Source: Pyropia yezoensis (Eukaryota; Rhodophyta; Bangiophyceae; Bangiales; Bangiaceae). From it: DNA of 64,000 bases. Numbering within the stretch: the stretch's first letter is position 1; each line of letters starts with the position of its first letter. A program made the translations under genes and the position numbers. The stretch is from NCBI GenBank assembly GCA_009829735.1, contig CM020618.1, positions 17,407,346-17,471,345 on the forward strand, written 5' to 3'. Below are positions 61,462-64,000 of this stretch, in pieces. The notes beneath the pieces were generated by a model. The model was not told the DNA's origin. It did not search any database and saw only the letters and a program-made list of their open reading frames with translations.

Positions 61462-63832
61462 CCCAAGTTGGGGCGGTGTACAAGGTCTGCCTCCCGTGTC
61501 GGGGAAACCGGAAGAAGTGCAAGTCGCACACACTCTGTCCCTGTTGTGGGGCAAACCCCCCACTGACAAACAAGAGGATGGTGTGTGGTCCAACAGTTTC
61601 TTGGTCGGGACGGGGAAGCAGGGCCAAGCCCCGCTGTCCCTCCCCTTATCCCCCCAGGGTCCACTCAGAATCTCGCCACTCAGAATCTCCCACCCCAGCA
61701 CCTGCCCACCGGGCCACACGAAAATTCAAGACGATAAATGCAGAAAACCCTCAAATCCAAGTTGGATGTACTACGAAGCTAACTATCCCAAACTTAGGGA
61801 ATATGGACCCAAATGCAGGGGGAGGAACGGGTCAGGCTAGTGGCCTGCCGCCCCTTGCATGGCACGTGTTGCCCCCCTACCTGGGGGTCAATACTGCCAC
61901 ACTCCCCTCTCCTCAGTTCCGACCGACCCGGTCGGCCCTGTGAGGGGGTGCGTAAACGCACGTCTCGGCGTTGGGGGCGCGACTTGCTGTCCCCCCTTGA
62001 GTACGTAACGCGGATGTGGAGGCGGTCACGTTGACCGCCCCTCTCCTCAAGCTTGCCCGCTCGACAGCTTGCTCTCCCCGGTTCTCACTTCACCATCCCA
62101 CCACCTCCCCTTCACCTTCCACTGGGCCACCCCACGCTGGGGAGGCCACCCGTCTACCCACGATCCGAGTCCCCCTCAACTCGAGGCGGGTCTCGTGCCG
62201 CTGTAGCCAGGGCGTCTCTCCCCAACTTGGGGAGAGCCATGGCGACCCCGAGGGTGGAGACGGACTCTCTCGACGAACGTATGGAGGACACCTCCTACGG
62301 TGCAGCGCCCGCCGGGACTTCCGGCGGGGGCTCCGCGATCGCTCCGGGGGATGGGACTCCCGCGTCACCCGGCTTTCGGTTGACGGCAGGATCTCCCCCG
62401 GAGGCGGGACAAGTTGTCCCGCGTGAGGCCTTGGGGCGGTGGTTTTACCCCGCTTGGCCTCTATATGAGAAGGGGTTGTCTGTTCGTCGTTGTGGCCGAC
62501 TTGGCGCAGCGATGGGTCGGGTATGGGACCGCCTACGGGAGAAGTATCCCCGTAGGGTCGGGTTCCCTGCCGGCTTCAGCACGGACCAGTTTGCCTTCCT
62601 GGACGACGAGAGGGTCGAAGTCGTACAGCGGGCCAAGGCCATGGTGGACCGCGGGGGAACTATCCCGCGTCCCGGCGACTTGCCGACCTTTACTTGGGAC
62701 GCGGTGGAAACTCGCCCCCCGTACCTTCATGAGGCCGATCCGCACACTCATCACTTTGATGTGCGGATGGAGAAGGACTTCCGGCGAGGTCCCTACTTGG
62801 TGACCTCGGCTCAACTTGAGTTTCCTCAGCAGTCTGCTGCCAGTAAGGAGCAGTACTATCCGAAGAAGCCCGAGTGGTGGCCTCAAGTAGAGGTCCCCTA
62901 CGGGTTCCCGGCGTTGCTGCCACGGTTGCTTGACCACTTCGGCTCCGTCATGTTGACGGCTGGCCCTGATCACCTGGTGTGGGCCATGTTGGCCACCCAG
63001 TGGCTCCTCGAGGTCATGTCGACCTGGGTGTCTTGTGTTCAGCGGCGGGGGATGCTCTGGCATCTCCCCCTCCGGCTTATCCAAGGTTTGGAAAAGCTCA
63101 CCCCTCAGCTAGTTGCTGAGGGGTGCTCATCAGGACAACTCACTCTACTTGAGGAGATGCTCCGCCTCCACAAGTTTATCGAGTCGGAGAGCATTGAGCA
63201 CAAGTTGCGCCGCTCCGCCCGCGGGCCCAAGGACGATGGCGCACTTCGCCTGTTCGTGTGGGTCGCTCGTGAACTTCACGACGGCCGTGTGGTCCTACGA
63301 GAGGAGTTGGGCATCGGGGACTACCCGTATGCCCCGGGGGTGGAACGCCACACTGCGCCACCCCCGGACAAGCCCAAAGTTATGGCCGTGCCCTCATATG
63401 ATGACCATATGACTCAACCCACTGCGGGGGCCCCAAGTCGGGGTCGCAGTTACACCCGGGTCCCGCCACCCCGGCGTGCCCCTCCGCTTCCTCCTGTCCC
63501 CTACCAACCGCACGGGGACATCCCGATTAGCGTGGCCGTTGAGTCGTCCACCCCGGTGTCCCCAAACTTGGGGGCCACCCTCCTGACGGTATACCCCAAG
63601 TTGGTGTTACCGCCCACGCCTCTAACCTCAGAGATGATGATCACCACGCTGGTGCGCACCATTTCCTGGTTGGCCGCGTCGACCGCAACCCTTCAAAGTT
63701 CCGAGACTCCTCAACTTGAAGAGCGCGTTCGTACTGCAGTGGCGACCGCGAGTTGCGAGTCGGTGGCGGAGTTTATGACGGCCGAGTTGGCTCGCATTGG
63801 GGCTATTATGCCCCAGCCAGCCCCACTTGGGC
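61462..63832. repeat. Dense array of perfect short hairpins, loop consensus N-A-(C/G)-T-T
   Basis: At least 20 perfect hairpins with stems of 3-11 bp. Examples (stem, loop): 62021-62039 GGCGGTC, acgtt; 62216-62236 CTCTCCCC, aactt; 62308-62328 CCCGCCGG, gactt; 62404-62422 GCGGGAC, aagtt; 62673-62685 CGGC, gactt; 62810-62820 CTC, aactt; 63099-63125 CACCCCTCAGC, tagtt; 63143-63153 CTC, tactt; 63268-63280 CGTG, aactt; 63820-63832 GCCC, cactt. Longer-loop ones: 62532-62556 (CCTACGGG), 63334-63367 (CCGGGGGTGG), 63495-63520 (TGTCCCC). Stems differ in sequence yet always pair. Confidence 0.85.
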
Positions 63833-64000
63833 GTGGCAAACGTCGCGTGAGCCGGGCATACTCGCCTCCTTGCCATCGTCGCCGACACTCGCGGCGCTCA
63901 CCCTCCGTGTCGGAAGACGATTTGTCTTACTCCGTCTCGGAGTCCTCGACTCCGTCAGAGTCGGAGTCGGTCAGGCGTCTGCGTCGACAACTTGCGCGCA
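62239..64000 (+). CDS. Unrecognised long ORF overlapping the hairpin array, open at right edge
   Basis: An uninterrupted frame of 587 codons from ATG 62239, preceded by an in-frame stop at 62032-62034, and still open at 64000. The start lies three bases after a perfect hairpin. N-terminal 60 residues: Gly/Ser/Thr-rich. Middle (about 62430-63340): mixed, well-folded-looking, with RWFYPAWPLYEKGLSVRRCG, MGRVWDRLREKYPRRVGFPA, FSTDQFAFLDDERVEVVQRA, HHFDVRMEKDFRRGPYLVTS, LVWAMLATQWLLEVMSTWVS, FVWVARELHDGRVVLREELG. Then a Pro-rich linker, a helical segment (MITTLVRTISWLAASTATLQ) and a basic-then-Ser/Glu tail (CHRRRHSRRSPSVSEDDLSY, ESESVRRLRRQLAR). Its position in a transposon nest suggests a gag-like or other element protein, but no domain is recognised. 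Confidence 0.6.
   Translation, partial: MATPRVETDSLDERMEDTSYGAAPAGTSGGGSAIAPGDGTPASPGFRLTAGSPPEAGQVVPREALGRWFYPAWPLYEKGLSVRRCGRLGAAMGRVWDRLREKYPRRVGFPAGFSTDQFAFLDDERVEVVQRAKAMVDRGGTIPRPGDLPTFTWDAVETRPPYLHEADPHTHHFDVRMEKDFRRGPYLVTSAQLEFPQQSAASKEQYYPKKPEWWPQVEVPYGFPALLPRLLDHFGSVMLTAGPDHLVWAMLATQWLLEVMSTWVSCVQRRGMLWHLPLRLIQGLEKLTPQLVAEGCSSGQLTLLEEMLRLHKFIESESIEHKLRRSARGPKDDGALRLFVWVARELHDGRVVLREELGIGDYPYAPGVERHTAPPPDKPKVMAVPSYDDHMTQPTAGAPSRGRSYTRVPPPRRAPPLPPVPYQPHGDIPISVAVESSTPVSPNLGATLLTVYPKLVLPPTPLTSEMMITTLVRTISWLAASTATLQSSETPQLEERVRTAVATASCESVAEFMTAELARIGAIMPQPAPLGRGKRRVSRAYSPPCHRRRHSRRSPSVSEDDLSYSVSESSTPSESESVRRLRRQLAR

Noticed and set aside
61462..63832. CRISPR array or REP-type repeat
   Set aside because: There is no constant repeat or regular spacer; stems vary in sequence and only the loop is shared.
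63930..63968. Hairpins CTCCG/CGGAG and GGAGTC/GACTCC at the right edge
   Set aside because: They can arise from the Ser/Glu codon repeats (TCC, GAG, TCG) in that stretch, so they were not counted as part of the hairpin family.
1..64000. tRNA or rRNA genes
   Set aside because: None recognised by eye; a covariance-model scan was not possible, so small RNA genes could have been missed.

Overview
This window reads as nuclear DNA of a multicellular red alga of the Porphyra/Pyropia (Bangiales) kind. The evidence is a very GC-rich, CpG-rich sequence with long homopolymer G/C tracts, genes that are mostly intronless or carry one to a few short GT-AG introns, plastid-targeted proteins with Ala/Pro/Ser-rich leaders, and GC-poorer islands built from nested mobile elements. 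The organism call is inference; no rRNA or organelle gene is present to confirm it.

Layout. (1) 1-3.2 kb: a minus-strand OSCA/TMEM63-type channel gene, split by introns and running off the left edge. (2) 3.2-20.5 kb: a mobile-element graveyard. It holds a decayed hAT transposase (4.6-5.7 kb), a Ty3/gypsy chromodomain retrotransposon with 122-bp LTRs (7.59-15.86 kb, minus strand), itself interrupted by a 612-bp TIR element and a 635-bp solo-LTR-like insertion, and PIF/Harbinger remnants (15.86-18.45 kb). (3) 21.5-54.9 kb: the gene-rich core. In order: plastid EF-G; TRMT2A-like tRNA m5U methyltransferase; an Ala/Gly-expanded SAM methyltransferase-like protein; an OafA-type acyltransferase with SGNH domain; kinetochore NUF2; a GIY-YIG protein; plastid IF-1; monodehydroascorbate reductase; an unrecognised membrane/coiled-coil protein; a FAS1 protein; an ApaG-domain protein; AIR synthase (PurM); and a secreted carboxylesterase/thioesterase-like hydrolase. 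(4) 55-61 kb: a second transposon nest with Tc1/mariner-type elements (TA duplications) and an inverted pair of LTR-like repeats. (5) 61.4-64 kb: an unrecognised long open frame that runs off the right edge and is laced with short perfect hairpins.

How the genes relate: several serve the plastid (EF-G and IF-1 in translation, MDHAR in ascorbate recycling, and possibly the GIY-YIG and FAS1 proteins). PurM is purine synthesis, TRMT2A tRNA modification and NUF2 chromosome segregation. They are independent transcription units, not operons; several neighbours are convergent (ApaG/PurM 51 bp apart, TRMT2A/methyltransferase, GIY-YIG/IF-1).

The most unusual signal is at 61.46-63.83 kb. Perfect hairpins with unrelated self-complementary stems, most with a five-base loop close to N-A-(C/G)-T-T, recur about every 100 bases through an open reading frame and fall in all codon phases, so they are conserved as nucleic-acid structures rather than as a protein repeat.
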